Below are positions 46,104 to 57,600 of a stretch of DNA of 64,000 nucleotides, piece by piece. Below the pieces are notes generated by a model. The model was not told the origin of the DNA and made no database searches. It was given only the letters and a program-made list of their open reading frames with translations. Position numbers and translations under genes: made by a program. The DNA lies in the NCBI GenBank assembly GCA_029891345.1, contig CM056998.1, positions 174,974,239-175,038,238 of the forward strand, written 5' to 3'. Origin of the DNA: Dryococelus australis (taxonomy: Eukaryota > Arthropoda > Insecta > Phasmatodea > Phasmatidae). Position 1 is the first letter of the stretch, and every line of letters starts with the position of its first letter.

Positions 46104-46621
46104 TTCATTTGTAAACGCCCTAAAAAGAGAAAAATAATTATAGTAGTTACAGAATTTGTAGAACTTGTAAGGCGTGGTCGAAAAGCCATAATAAATTTTA
46201 CTACAAATTATTATGTTCATATCAATTTATATTTATTATATAAAAGCTTGGCCCAAAATATAATGTATAGCTCATTTGCATAAGCGTAGTAAGCACGTAT
46301 CTTGAGTAAGAATCTTAACTTTTCACAATATAGAATGTATACCTCATTTGCGTAATCGTAGTACGCTCATATAGTGCGTAGGGCTGTTAACTATCCGCAA
46401 TATAGAATGTATAACTCATTTGCGCAAGCGTAGTATGGACATATCTTACATGGCAGGCTCCTAACTATTCTCGCCGAACTTTTATATACTAAATATAAGT
46501 TGATATAAACATAATATTTGCAGTAAAGTTTGTACGGATTTTCGACCACGTCTTAAAAGTTCTACAAATTCTATAAGTACTGTAATCATTTTTCTCTTCT
46601 TGGTGCATTTATAAATAAAAT
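46104..46621. mobile_element. Long inverted repeat enclosing three 72-bp tandem repeats
   Basis: The arms 46104-46251 and 46476-46621 are inverse copies (AGAGAAAAAT(A/G)ATTA, AGAATTTGTAGAACTT, CGTGGTCGAAAA, ATATAAAAG). Between them three units of about 72 bp share CTCATTTGC(A/G)(T/C)AA and CGTAGTA at about 46252, 46324 and 46396. The layout resembles non-autonomous elements with central satellite repeats. Superfamily unknown. Confidence 0.7.
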
Positions 46622-46989
46622 GTTGGTGGTAAAAGATTTTTTAAAGTTACTTTATTTTTCGATTTTTAGTTTCAACCATTTTTCGTTATGATTATATATG
46701 TAGACCATTCATACATTTGTAAGACTTAAAAAGACTAAAAATGTGCAGTTAAACACTGGTGGCCCCTTCCCAACTTAGGTCTGCAACATGAAGGATAGTA
46801 CTGTTCTGCGGGCAGACTGCACACCAGTTCAGTACATAGAGGTATAAATTAGGTCGGACAGACACCGTACATACAAACAATGCAAGTTATATAAAAGCTA
46901 GTAATAAAAACAATCACTTTTCTTCAACCATTTTTTTGTTTATAATGTTGTCCGTGAATTATGCCCTGAAAATAGTGGTCCAGTCGGCC
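46622..46989. other. Unassigned
   Basis: Nothing recognised. Confidence 0.35.
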
Positions 46990-47225
46990 CTATTTGGTGC
47001 CCACCCCATGGGCTCAACTTCTGGTCGACAGCGAGATAATTAGAGGTGGAGCACGTTGCTCGGAGTAAGAAGGACGGGGAAGGAATCAGCCCTAGCATTT
47101 AGTAAAGAACCATCCCAGAAACTGGAACCCACAATCAGGATGAAGGCCGAACCAGGACTCGAACCCAGGTACTCACGAATGCGAGTCCGAAGGTATACCA
47201 TTGCGTCACTTAGCTCAGTACAGAG
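46990..47225 (-). mobile_element. Probable tRNA-derived SINE, second family, minus strand
   Basis: On the minus strand, a tRNA-like head (GAGCTAAGTGACGCAATGG) and a B-box (CTGGGTTCGAGTCCTGG) precede a body of about 150 bp unlike the main SINE. Ends not defined. Confidence 0.5.
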
Positions 47226-47324
47226 GGGATTAAATACGGAAGTATTTATGTAGCATTTACATTTTCACTGCAGGTGCACAGTACTTAAGTATACATAGAG
47301 TATGTGACCCAGCCACTTATAGCA

Positions 47325-47515
47325 CGAACTTCAGCCGCACAAGCCAGCAACAATCAACGTCGCTAGCCAATCAGCGCCTGGTAACATACTCGCCACACGG
47401 CAGTTCGGCCAATAGGGGGCATTTCGCACTACTCAGTAGCCAGTCAGATGCAAGGCTCGTTCCCCAGAACTGGCAACCAATGAGAGAACGTGCATGCCCA
47501 CATCAAAGGAACCGC
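47325..47515 (-). repeat. CCAAT-rich dispersed repeat (family E)
   Basis: The plus strand shows four CCAAT boxes in about 130 bp (AGCCAATCAGCG, GGCCAATAGGGG, and the related AGCCAGTCAGA and CAACCAATGAGAG). The minus strand aligns with 22195-22435, sharing CCAGGCGCTGATTGGCTAG versus AACAGGCGCTGATTGGCGG. Confidence 0.7.
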
Positions 47516-48329
47516 TACACAATTTTGTCTGTGTGCTTATCGACTCTTTGTTACAGGCAAATGAGCCGATGCATTTCCGTAATATGAAACATGCTTCAGT
47601 TCTACACGTACTTGCTTCAGCACATAAATTAATTAAAGTGTATAAAAAAATAATATAAATTATATATAGGCTATATATAAACACACACTGACAAGACAAG
47701 AGCACTTTTTTGACTCAACCCACTTCATGATGCAAAGAACTGACCAATCACAGCAGCTTCGTTCACCAGCACTGTACTTTTTAATGCACATTTTTACAAA
47801 AAAAAAAAGAATCGGAAAATTAGTTTCTAGGATAAATTCTGTAAAACTACTAAGTAAATTCGAGCAAATTTTTCAAAGCGTTACTGCAGATTGTGTAAGA
47901 CTAAAGTTGAAATGCAATGAGCAACTAATCTACTGTAGTCTTGAAATTTATTACAAATGTGAATAAACATTTTTTTTTTTTGTATTTTTCATAGAATATA
48001 CTATTTTAGAGATGTAATATTTTTCTTGTAGAGATATAAGTAAAATTTCGGCAACTAGTTTCTAAAAAATTATTTGTAAATCATAGAAAAAAAATATAGA
48101 GCGAAGTACATTGCAGACCAAAATTCCAATAGCGTAGGCAGACATTTCTTAAAGGGGAGGTTATACTTAGTGAAGGGAAGAGAGAGAGGCTACACCTACT
48201 TTAGTAGTGCTGATGCATGTATTAAGTAGGACAAATACCGGGAGAAAATTACTTCTCAGTACAGGATGTATCTAAATAAGAGGACATAGTTCATCAGCAT
48301 GTGCAACACGAAAGAAGAAGGAGAAAACA
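47516..48329. other. Unassigned
   Basis: AT-rich with poly-A/T runs; no gene recognised. Confidence 0.35.
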
Positions 48330-48790
48330 TATTGTTATGTGTTGACGCTTAGGCGCGAGCTCCATGCGTGGTCCGTCTCTGTGTGTGTGGGAGTGGGGGG
48401 GGGGGAGGACCTTCTTCGATCTTCCTCCCAGGCAGACCCACTCGCAGTCCCGTCGCCGGGCGGCCGGGAATGATTGACAGCTGTCCTGGCTGGCGTCACA
48501 ACCCCCCTCCCCCAGGGAGGAATCGACGACTTGGGAGTAAGCGCAAGAATATTCTGGGAACTAGGGCGCTCGGCGCCACGCGACATTTAGAGGCATTTCT
48601 GGGCGGTGGTCTACGGCCCTGTAAATATCGCAGCGGCCCCATGGTCGGGAGTCTTTTGGTAGACGCCAGTTGGATGAGTGCGGTAATCGAGCGACGTCTG
48701 GTGCAGCGAGGGACATACCGACAAAGAGGACGGACGACGACGGGAGATTGCGAGACGACGGCGGACGAGGTGTAACTGAAATGAACATGT
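48330..48790 (+). other. CpG-rich block of unknown origin
   Basis: About 450 bp of high GC and CpG, with G and C homopolymers near 48391-48405 and 48502-48520. It holds a 135-codon plus-strand frame with no recognisable domain. It could be a promoter of an unannotated transcript or a retroelement leader. No paired long terminal repeat was found in the window. Confidence 0.3.
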
Positions 48791-50065
48791 GATACGGACT
48801 TTATTGTAAATAATGGAACTATTAAATATGGACATATGATTTATAAAGTAATTCATTAGGTTTGATGCACTAACTATTATGACTGATTTTGGATATTTAA
48901 TTACATTATTTTTTTTAGGTAATTGTAGATAGCACTGATTGAATTTATTAATTGTAAATAGCAAGAGATATCAATTTATTGTGAAATGTTGGGTCGAGAG
49001 AATTTTGTTTGTAGTTATTGCAAACGAAATTAGGAAATTATAATTGACTCCTTTATTTAATTAAGACCGCCATTCATTATTGAACCTGAATTAGCCCACT
49101 GGCTTTAAGAAATTGTAACAATATACACGAAATATGGTTTAAAGTGAATCCCAAGGGTGGTAGGCATATTTGAAGTTGGGCCTGAAACACTACATTAGTA
49201 CAAACATTGGAGAAGAATTTTAAGATGGCGCATTGAGTGTCTGGATAATGCGTAACGGAACAAAGATCTGTAAACACGGTCACAACACCTGTCTGTCGCT
49301 TTCATAAAATTATTTCATGGAAATAAACACGGTTACTGCCCTTATCTCGACTTAACCTCCAAGAAGCTGTAGCATACTTGCGATTTAAAAGATGGATTAT
49401 TAACCCGCACGTCACAACTAAATTTACACATTATCCAGACACTGAGTGTTTCATCTCCAGTAGTTGTAATAAACAAAAGCCTCCGGTACATCTTCAATTT
49501 TATGTATCTACCTTAGGTTTAACTTTAGACCATAGGTCTTAGTTAACCTGCAGCCAAGGTTTGTCGGTCTAATTTACAAACACTCTGTATAATAAACTGT
49601 TTGATATTTTTAGGCAATCGCATAATTTTTAACACAATTACAGACATATGATTAAATTTGATACTACAAAATGACAAACCTAGGAGCAAAAGGAATTGGA
49701 ATTGAGTGGGGTGGGGTGAGGGGGAGGCCATGCGACCCCCATATCCCACTAAGCACCCTCCTCCCTGACTTCGGCCCTGCTGTAATCTTAGTATCTCCCA
49801 GCGCGCTGCACGCAGAATAGCTCCGTGGCCGTGACACACACAACCCCACGCAGGCGGTCGCGACATCCTGTCATCAAGATAGCACGTCTCTTAGTTGTTT
49901 CCCCCCGTAATTACTGTTCATTAATGCCTTCGACAAAACTTCCTTGGCGATCACCTTGTAGCGCCACGCATCAAGATAACCACGCCGAACAATCTCGCCG
50001 GCTTCAGCATGGCGGGAGGAAAGCAAGCGAAAGGAATCAGTAAAGAACAAGCAATATTGTAAGGC
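48791..50065. other. Unassigned, with a 15-bp inverted repeat
   Basis: AGTGTCTGGATAATG at about 49236 and its complement CATTATCCAGACACT at about 49430 form an inverted pair, possibly the edges of a small element. No gene recognised. Confidence 0.35.
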
Positions 50066-50265
50066 GTAGCCACGGTGGTGCAGCGGTCAGACTACTCGCC
50101 TCCCACCAAGGCGATCCGGGTTTAATTCCTGGCGCGGCCACCGGGATTTTCTCATGTGGGAAACGTGGCGGACGTTGTTGTTGGCCGGTTTTTTTTTCGG
50201 AGCGCTCCCGTTTCCCCCTCCCTTCATTCTGTCGCTGCCTTCAGATGTTTCAATTATTTGACTAC
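50066..50265 (+). mobile_element. tRNA-derived SINE
   Basis: GCCACGGTGGTGCAGCGGTC head with A-box, B-box GGGTTTAATTCCTGG, then GTGGCGGACGTTGTTGTTGG and CGCTCCCGTTTCCCCCTCCC. Diverged from the consensus at the body. Confidence 0.8.
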
Positions 50266-50816
50266 TCGCAGTGTATCTTTGACAGCCACACCCTCACATC
50301 CATCACATAATTACTGGATCCGTGCCTGAAACTGTCACGCTGCACATGACATCGTCTTAGTCGTGCTTTGGAAGAGCGTGTTCATGCGGGCGCCTCACAT
50401 ACTTCAAATATTATGCTGCTTTCAACTCACGGCACGAAGATACTTTGCTACTGAAAAGCACTCGAACAGGGCATTTCTTCCTAGAGCCTGGTACAAACCA
50501 TTCATAATTCTATGCTTCATTATACACTTCAAAACGTAGGCTACAACGGAATTTGAAAAAAAGGGAACTCTGGAAAAATTGCAAATCGCGCGCAATCACA
50601 ATCCAAGTTATCACTACTGAAATGAAGGCAGTTTTACTACGACGCTGGCTGCCGTGCGAAGGGAAAAAAAACAGGAGACAAAAAACCTCGAGTTCTCAAA
50701 AATAAAATAAAACAGGAAGAATTCTTTAAAAAAAACTGCACCATTAATTTCATACAAAGCCGCTTTCAGTCTCGTTTGTTGTTTAAAAATAAAAATTTGC
50801 TACGCACACGATTAAA
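50266..50816. other. Unassigned
   Basis: Nothing recognised. Confidence 0.35.
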
Positions 50817-51652
50817 GTCTATTCGCGGTTACTTCCAACTTTTCTGAAGTCCTGCTAAAGTTCTACTATAGGCTGTTCACGGTAAACTGAGCACATTTGT
50901 AAGTCCCGCTTAAGATCTGCTTGTATTCACATTGCGTATTCTTCCACAGTATGTAATATTAACATTGCCACGGGCTTCGTCACTTTGCACATACGTTGGT
51001 CAACTTAAACAGTGAAATTAATAGAAAAGTAATTATTGTTATAAATTTGCTACTTTTGACAGTTATAAAACAGAAAACAAAATAAATAATTTTAGTATTC
51101 AGAAATGTTCCAATAACATTTTATTTCAACTTTGAGACATGGAACTAACTACTTTCCCTCCGTCGTTACGAACTTTATTGGGGGCTGTCAAATAATGTGT
51201 GCCCGTTGAAATTTATGCAGGTGAAATTTTTCAACGGTTGATTTCAAAAGTGTTCGCATAAACGTTACTAGCCTATATCAGGATATTCCTCCGCCTCATG
51301 CTAGCAAAGCTTACCTAACTGCAGAACATTACGCCACAGGGACAAAGCACCGCATTTGTGGACAATTGGTTAAATAATATTTTGCATTAGAACTATTTCT
51401 TACTAGGCATTTACCAACACGCATATTTTACCTATGATTTTACTAATATTAATTATAAATACAATTTTATAATTTACATACAGAGCATAAGTAAAAGTAC
51501 AATTTAACAAAAACAAGCGTACATTCATGTCAATACAAATATGAAATGTCTGTGATACATGCCATAGTTAAAAAAAACAACCAAACACACCATACAAAGG
51601 TGATTTTTCAGAGGTTTGATTCAAGAAGTGTGAAATACTATGAATAGGCTAT
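50817..51652 (+). mobile_element. Family C MITE interrupted by a family A MITE
   Basis: The left part 50817-50868 (GTCTATTCGCGGTTACTTCC) and right part 51276-51652 (ending GAATAGGCTATA) join to give TTCTACTATCAGGATATTCC, the continuous sequence expected from the copies at 16489 and 28515. Confidence 0.85.
50869..51275 (+). mobile_element. Family A MITE nested in family C
   Basis: 407 bp, TAGGCTGTTCACGGTAAACT to CGTTACTAGCCTA, flanked by TA at 50867-50868 and 51276-51277. The host element supplies the empty-site comparison. Confidence 0.87.
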
Positions 51653-53070
51653 ATAATTGGTCCTGCCTGCAAAATTAAGTACGGCAAATAGGTACTCTCA
51701 TGACAGTTGTCTTTCGAACCACAGACTGCAAAGACCAGGTAGATTGATCGTCGTCTTCTTCTGTCATGTCACTAACTCTGGCTCAATAATTACCAAAGCA
51801 ACTATCTAATTCACGTGTTTAAACAACGAAGAGCCATTTGTTTACATTCGGTTTTACTAAAAACCCGAGTTTTAAGGGGGGGAGGGGTACATTTTCTGAC
51901 TTCATTACATCGTGGGCTTTATACGTAACAATTTAGCGTAACTTAGTCGACTTAGTAAAAAGAAAAAAGTATTAGCGTGTCAAATCACTTACTTAGGTAA
52001 ACAGTTTTTTAAACATAGCACAAACCCCATGGTTTTGCCAGTTACGTAGGAAGAAAGTAGGTTCGACGTTGGGAGTGCAGCTGGCATGCGCACTTCACTT
52101 CACATTCCCTGCGTGATAAAAATGATCGTGAAACAATTGTTGCAAGTTCAGATGAGGAATTAAGTACAGAATTACGTCTAACGTGTACAGAGCTTGGCGG
52201 ATGTATCGAATGTGAATGCCCATTCTCGCCAGACAAAAAAAAAAAATGGTAAGCAGTGTACACGCAAAATTTATTTGTAAATCCTGCTGACCAGGGCTGT
52301 GGTCTGCATGACGCTCGAAAGCACAGCAGCGCGCATTGACGCGTCTTCATCGCACACACAAACACGTTTCTGTCACCAAAACTGACCGTCAACACGACGG
52401 GTCTGAGACCAAAAAATTACATCTGACAACAGAGGAACAAATGTTTTCAAAAAGAAGCAATTCTTCTGTAAGTCATTGATTCCGAAACAATTTTTAAACT
52501 TTTCTTTGTTGGTAAAAAAAAAAAAAACTGCATAACGTAACTGTTGTTTACGCGTAAGACAGACTACAGGCATATTCTTTTGAAATACAATATTCGGTAC
52601 CCAACAAACCAGTTTTTTTTGTTTTCACGGAAGAACATTTTGCGGGAATTATCTCCACGCAACAGTGTGTGTTACTTACCCTGCATGATACACAGCGGCG
52701 TTTATCCCATGGAGGAATGCATAATTACGGAAAACCTACCAACTTTCACCACAACGTGTGGTTTAGGGCACGCTTGCCCGTTTTGGGACACACGCTGAAT
52801 GGATAGTCTTCCCCCCCCCCCCCAGGGTAAATTTCCCTGTCCTGGTAGGTACGTACGATAGATAACTGTCCACACGCACAGGTCACATGTTTATTCACGT
52901 GGCTTCCTCCTGCTGACGGCGCCAATTTACTGCCGCGGCCCGCATAAAATAACTGCTTCTAAAAAAAAAAAAAAAAAAAAAAAAAACCGTATCTGTATCA
53001 GCACGCAAACCCATAATAATTCCAGGCCACAAATGTTCCTCACGAGTGTACCTTACACAAATGATCGATA
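51653..53070. other. Unassigned, with homopolymers
   Basis: Poly-C at 52810-52823 and poly-A at about 52961-52986. Open frames on both strands show no recognisable domain. Confidence 0.4.
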
Positions 53071-53428
53071 ATAGCTTATTCACGGCAAACTGAGCGCTTT
53101 TGAGAGTCCTGCTTAAGATCTAATTGCATGCGCATTGTGTATTCTTACACCATATGTAAAATCAGTATTGACGCGGGCCTGATCACATTATTTATGAGCC
53201 AGCCAAGTGGAACTACGGCATTAGGCCTATTGGAAAACTTTTTATTTCAAAATTTTTCTACTTCTTACACTTACATGAATTATAAAATACTGACAGCAAA
53301 TGAAATAATTCCAATATTCACAGCTTGTTGCCTAACACTTTTAATTCAAAGTTAATGTACAGAACTACTTTCCCGCCATCACGTCGTTAGCAAAATTACT
53401 GAACACTTGCCAGTCAGTGTGTCCGTTA

Positions 53429-54224
53429 AGGATCGACTTCAACCATTTTGCAGAAATAGTTCGTTTTCGCGTCATAATTTCGGAATCATAGTAGGTGATT
53501 ACTAATAATGTACTTACGATTATAGAAAATTTGCATGTAACGAGTTGTTTAATATTTTGTGCGTAATTTTTATTGTGTGTTATCTGCTTGCTGTAAAAAG
53601 TCGAGAACATAATATAAAGTGAGCACTTTTGAAATCAACCTTTTATAAAAGTCACTGTTTCTGCCTGCATCAATTTAAACGGGCGCACTGAGTGGCATGC
53701 GTCCAGTAAAGTTGATAACGATGGGTGAAAAACAGTTCTATATCTTAACGTCGAATAAAATGTTTTAGATAACAATTTCTGATCACTTTAATCATTTCAT
53801 TCGTTTTCTGTTTTTTATGCATCGACGTGCAAAAAAGAGCAGATTTGTAAAATATTTAGAGGCCTACTTTTATAATAATTTCACAATTTCACTTGACCGA
53901 CGCATGAATAAAGACATTAGGCCCATGGCAATGTTAATTTTACATAAGGCGGAAGAATACACAACGTGCACACAAGTAGATCTTAAGCTGCTCTTTCAAA
54001 AGTGCTCATTTTACCATAAACAGCCTATATATTTTATTCACAAGTTCTCGACTTTTTACAATAAAATAGATAAACAGATAACATACCATTAAAATTAAGC
54101 ACAAAAATATCAAACAACTCGGAAAATGTACATTTTTTACAGTCGTACATTGTCAGTAATTACTAGGAATCCGAGATTGTGACGCGAAAACGAAGAAATT
54201 CAGTAAAACGGGTGAAGCCGAGCA
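53429..54224. mobile_element. TTA-flanked palindromic element, middle layer
   Basis: TTA at 53426-53428 and 54225-54227 flank it. Its arms (GGATCGACTTCAACC, CGTTTTCGCGTCATAATTTC, GTAAAAAGTCGAGAAC) recur in inverse at the right. A 3-bp TTA target is typical of PIF/Harbinger; that assignment is inference. One arm is related to 13196-13335. It is itself interrupted by a family A copy. Confidence 0.6.
53608..54027 (-). mobile_element. Family A MITE, innermost layer, minus orientation
   Basis: AAAGTGAGCACTTTTGAAATC near the left and CATTTTACCATAAACAGCCTA at the right. It sits between the two GTCGAGAAC arms of the palindromic element. Confidence 0.85.
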
Positions 54225-54294
54225 TTAGAATATATGTCAGTGATATATTTCAAAAGTGGATTTCAAAAGCGCTCAGACAACCGCGAACAGTCCA

Positions 54295-54744
54295 TGACAC
54301 GTTTATTATCCCTCGCAGAATTAACATTTCGAGAACTACGCTCCAGCTAGCCCGAGCAACGGCACTTGGAAAATTTCTTTGTCTTTTGCCCTTGTACTTA
54401 TGAATTTTAATGTGTCAATGAATTTTACATTTAATTAAATTGTCTTGTATCCCGCCTTTCCTCTCATTTCCCATTTTAAAACTGAGAGTTGTAAATGTAC
54501 AAATATATACCTGTAGTGTTTGGATTTACATTCAGTACATTTCCGAAAAATAATACATTTTTTTCGTATTGATCAACAGAAAACGTTTAGCATGGATACA
54601 TATTCATCGTTCCTCTGGTGTTTAACAAGGATCTCGCAACAACACTACAACTCAACAGCAATAGTTTTCCTAAATAATTATTTTGTTAATATCACTCCAA
54701 AGGACACGTTTAATTGTAAATCCTCCTGCACAATATGAAACATT
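54295..54744. other. Unassigned
   Basis: Nothing recognised. Confidence 0.35.
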
Positions 54745-54859
54745 TGATTGGAGCAACGACGCACAGTGACTGATGACCAGCCAGTAATGTGCATTACAGT
54801 CAATGTGTCCGGTGTCATGTGGACCAATGAGAAGGTGGTAAGCGGCAACACCACTAGTG

Positions 54860-54967
54860 CTGTGTCGGCTTAGTTACATAACGCATAAAAACAAGTCTTA
54901 ACTACAACACCTGAAACTATAAACTAAATCGGGTCTGAACTGATTAAAAAAAAAAAAAAAAAAAGTC
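54860..54967 (+). repeat. A-tailed dispersed repeat (family F)
   Basis: GTGTCGGCTTAGTTACATAAC, then CAACACCTGAAACTATAAAC and a poly-A run. It matches 2690-2775 and is a candidate retroposon 3' end. Confidence 0.5.
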
Positions 54968-55011
54968 ATTGTGTAGAGGGTCCTATTATTTCGCGTTATA
55001 ATCTTGTAACA

Positions 55012-55085
55012 AGGGGGCTGCAATGATCGAGAGGCTAGCACACAGGCTTCACGCCGAGGAGATCCGTGATCGATTCCTGGCTGAG
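55012..55085 (+). repeat. tRNA-like head (SINE remnant)
   Basis: GGGGGCTGCAATGATCGAGAGG with an A-box-like word and GTGATCGATTCCTGGC B-box. Not in a foldable tRNA context with a CCA-proximal stem I can confirm, so it is more likely a SINE head. Confidence 0.45.
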
Positions 55086-57600
55086 TTCCTAAAAATTAAT
55101 GTTTCAATAATTTTGAAATATTGTGCATAGGTGAACATAGTGCTAGGAGAAAATGGAATACCACAGCCCTTTTTTTTTTTTTCCAAATAAAAAACAAAAG
55201 TCTAAAAGTATATTCACGACAATAAACCTTTATTTATACATCTTTATAAACTTTTTCATCCACAGCCATGATATTTGCTTGAATGTGTGTGTGTCTGTGT
55301 GTATGTGTGTGTGCGTGCGTGAGGGAATTCAATGTTTTCACCTACGATCATTATTTATTATTGCATTAAGTAATTTTTTTCCCAAGCAGTTACAAACTTA
55401 CGTGAAGAAAAAAAACATTAAAACATCACAACTGTGTTAATGTTCTATTTTGTGCCTCTCACAACTACACAAAAGTGTTAAATGAGATTTAGTTACGTGG
55501 TGAATTAGCCTTATAAAATGTGTTACACGTGTCAAATGATATGTATTCTTATATCACGGAGTGGATACGCACCATCTCCATGCCAAACGTCGAAACCACT
55601 TCCTGATGGCAGACGTACAAGAAACGAACTTGTTTTCACCTTATAATAGCGGATTATGAGAACTATGCATTTCAAAGATATTTTTTTTAGAACGGTTTTG
55701 AGGTAAGGCTTGTCAGGGAAATTCTACGCATATTTATTAAGGCCATTACGTACATGAGACAACTCTGGTTTCGTACGTGGCTTTATTAATCTCAGAAATG
55801 AATGAAAAATAGTCACGGATATTGTTTCTGAGAAGCTAAAGCAACTTGAAAAATATTTCAGGTGTTTGCTTAAAGTTTTAATATGTCTGCTCTACGAAAT
55901 ATTTGTTAAATAATGTACTATTAAGACGGTGCAAGTGATAATCTGCATAGTTCATTAGTTGTACACGTGTCTTCTGTGCTTCACCTAAATCACTGCAATT
56001 TATTTACCACCGCTACACAATGCACCCTTAAGTAATTTCTGAATAAAGGAATTTGCATGGTTATTTGACATTGTGCGTTATTTTTATTGAAATTTGCTTT
56101 AAAGCTAGGGGTGTAAATGGTTCGCAATTATTTAAGAAAACATATTCAGTGATTTCATAAAAACCCCATAGTATGGTTGATTCTATACATCCCAACAACG
56201 GGGTGAATGGGATTAGTGATTAGCGTTGTAATTCTCATGCCGAATTAGCTCTTGGTTCCCAGGCAAGGTAGGACTTATTGATCTATTACAGTGACCGCCA
56301 GCTTAGTTGGCAGGCGCCGAGCGACCTTATTACTTGTGCGTAATAATAATATTTCCAGTTATAATTATTGCTGAACTTGTAACTGATGGTTTCATTTATG
56401 GGTAGGTATAATAACTGTTTGTGCCGTTGCTCGAATCCACGGAATGTTGCTCTCTTCTCAACAGCAGCTACCCGCCAACTAATGTGGCAAGCACTGTAAC
56501 TTGATTACGAAGCGTGGCTTAATTGTTATTTATTTCCGGTGCTAGCAGTATAATGACACAAAAGCTTCCCCAAATAACAATCTGTGACTGCTATAAACAT
56601 CTGTCAAATGTGTGGTTGTATATTACTGATATTAGTATGTCTCTTTATTCTATTTAACTGGTCCCCATAAATAATGAGTACAGACAAGATTATGTGGCGA
56701 ATAGAAATAAAAGCGAAATAATACGGAAATTCAAGTTAATACATCTCGATGCCGAAATTCAAGTTAGCACGCCACGTAACACCGGAATTTAAGTTAAAAA
56801 ACTAAATAAAATTAAATATAGCTAGATTACACAATGTTAACTAAAAACGAAAAACAATTTAAAAACTATATTTGCACTGTATGAGCTCTGTGCTAGTAAA
56901 AACTACATAAATTTTAACCCAAATATTTTCAAACAGATTGGAGGATGTGGCTAAAATTATATTCTACTAAACAAGGCTGGCAAAATTGAATAAAAGTAAA
57001 TATAAAAATAATTTGGTTTCAATGGAAGATTTTTTTGTCTATAAATTCATATTCAAAATGGTCTTGTAAGGCAATAAAAATAAAATCCACATTCTCTGGA
57101 AAATTCAACATGTGTCAGAAAAAAATTAAACAGTAAAATGTATTTTTTTCTTTTAGTTAAAATACATAAATGCTCATTCCTGTTTACGTAGTTGTATAAA
57201 TGTTAAGTATTTAAAATGTTTACATGAACATGTGTGTAAGTATACACTATTGTTTACTATACTCAGAATACATAACAATAAAATCAATTACACCGAAATA
57301 ATTACAAGTTGAGCTAAAATATTTTCCCAATTAATCACTTATTGTAGTAGCCCGAAGTCATCGCAAATGAATCTGGCAAATACGTATTGATGTACACATA
57401 AATATTTTATGACTATAAGGACGAAATCTACAACTTTTAAAGACGAAATTTTCACTAAAATAACACCATAAAATCTTGGCTTTATTAAGAAAATATAAAA
57501 TGCTCGATTAAAATAAGTAAAAAATATTCAATAGATAACAATTAGCGACAAGATTACGCCAAGGAAGCTCCACTAATTAACCAACAGAAGAATATCTCAC
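55086..57600. other. AT-rich intron, unassigned
   Basis: A (TG)n microsatellite at 55280-55320. A degenerate tRNA-like stretch near 56206-56270. Otherwise long AT-rich sequence without recognisable features up to the Rab23 donor. Confidence 0.45.

Larger units (their letters stand above)
53071..54294 (+). mobile_element. Family A MITE (outer layer of a triple nest)
   Basis: Family A runs 53071-53428 (ATAGCTTATTCACGGCAAAC to GTGTCCGTTA) and resumes at 54228 (GAATATATGTCAGTG), ending near 54294 (GATTTCAAAAGCGCTCAGAC, CGCGAACAGTCCA). The gap is filled by the TTA-flanked element below. Confidence 0.75.
22138..57600 (-). other. Rab23 intron of 35.5 kb
   Basis: This is the interval between the GTGAGA donor (57600-57595) and the GCCTGCAG acceptor (22145-22138). 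Its 35,463 bp are filled with the MITEs, SINEs, inverted-repeat elements and minisatellites listed separately. I found no convincing nested gene in it. The phase-0 join restores the Rab23 N-terminus without gaps. Confidence 0.88.

Noticed and set aside
48368..48775. 135-codon plus-strand open frame
   Set aside because: It lies in a CpG-rich block with G and C homopolymers. The composition explains the open frame; the block itself is kept as a finding.
48791..49540. LTR retrotransposon
   Set aside because: I looked for paired direct terminal repeats, a primer-binding site and gag-pol motifs, and saw none.
55012..55085. Functional tRNA gene
   Set aside because: Only box-like words; I could not form a convincing cloverleaf with an acceptor stem.
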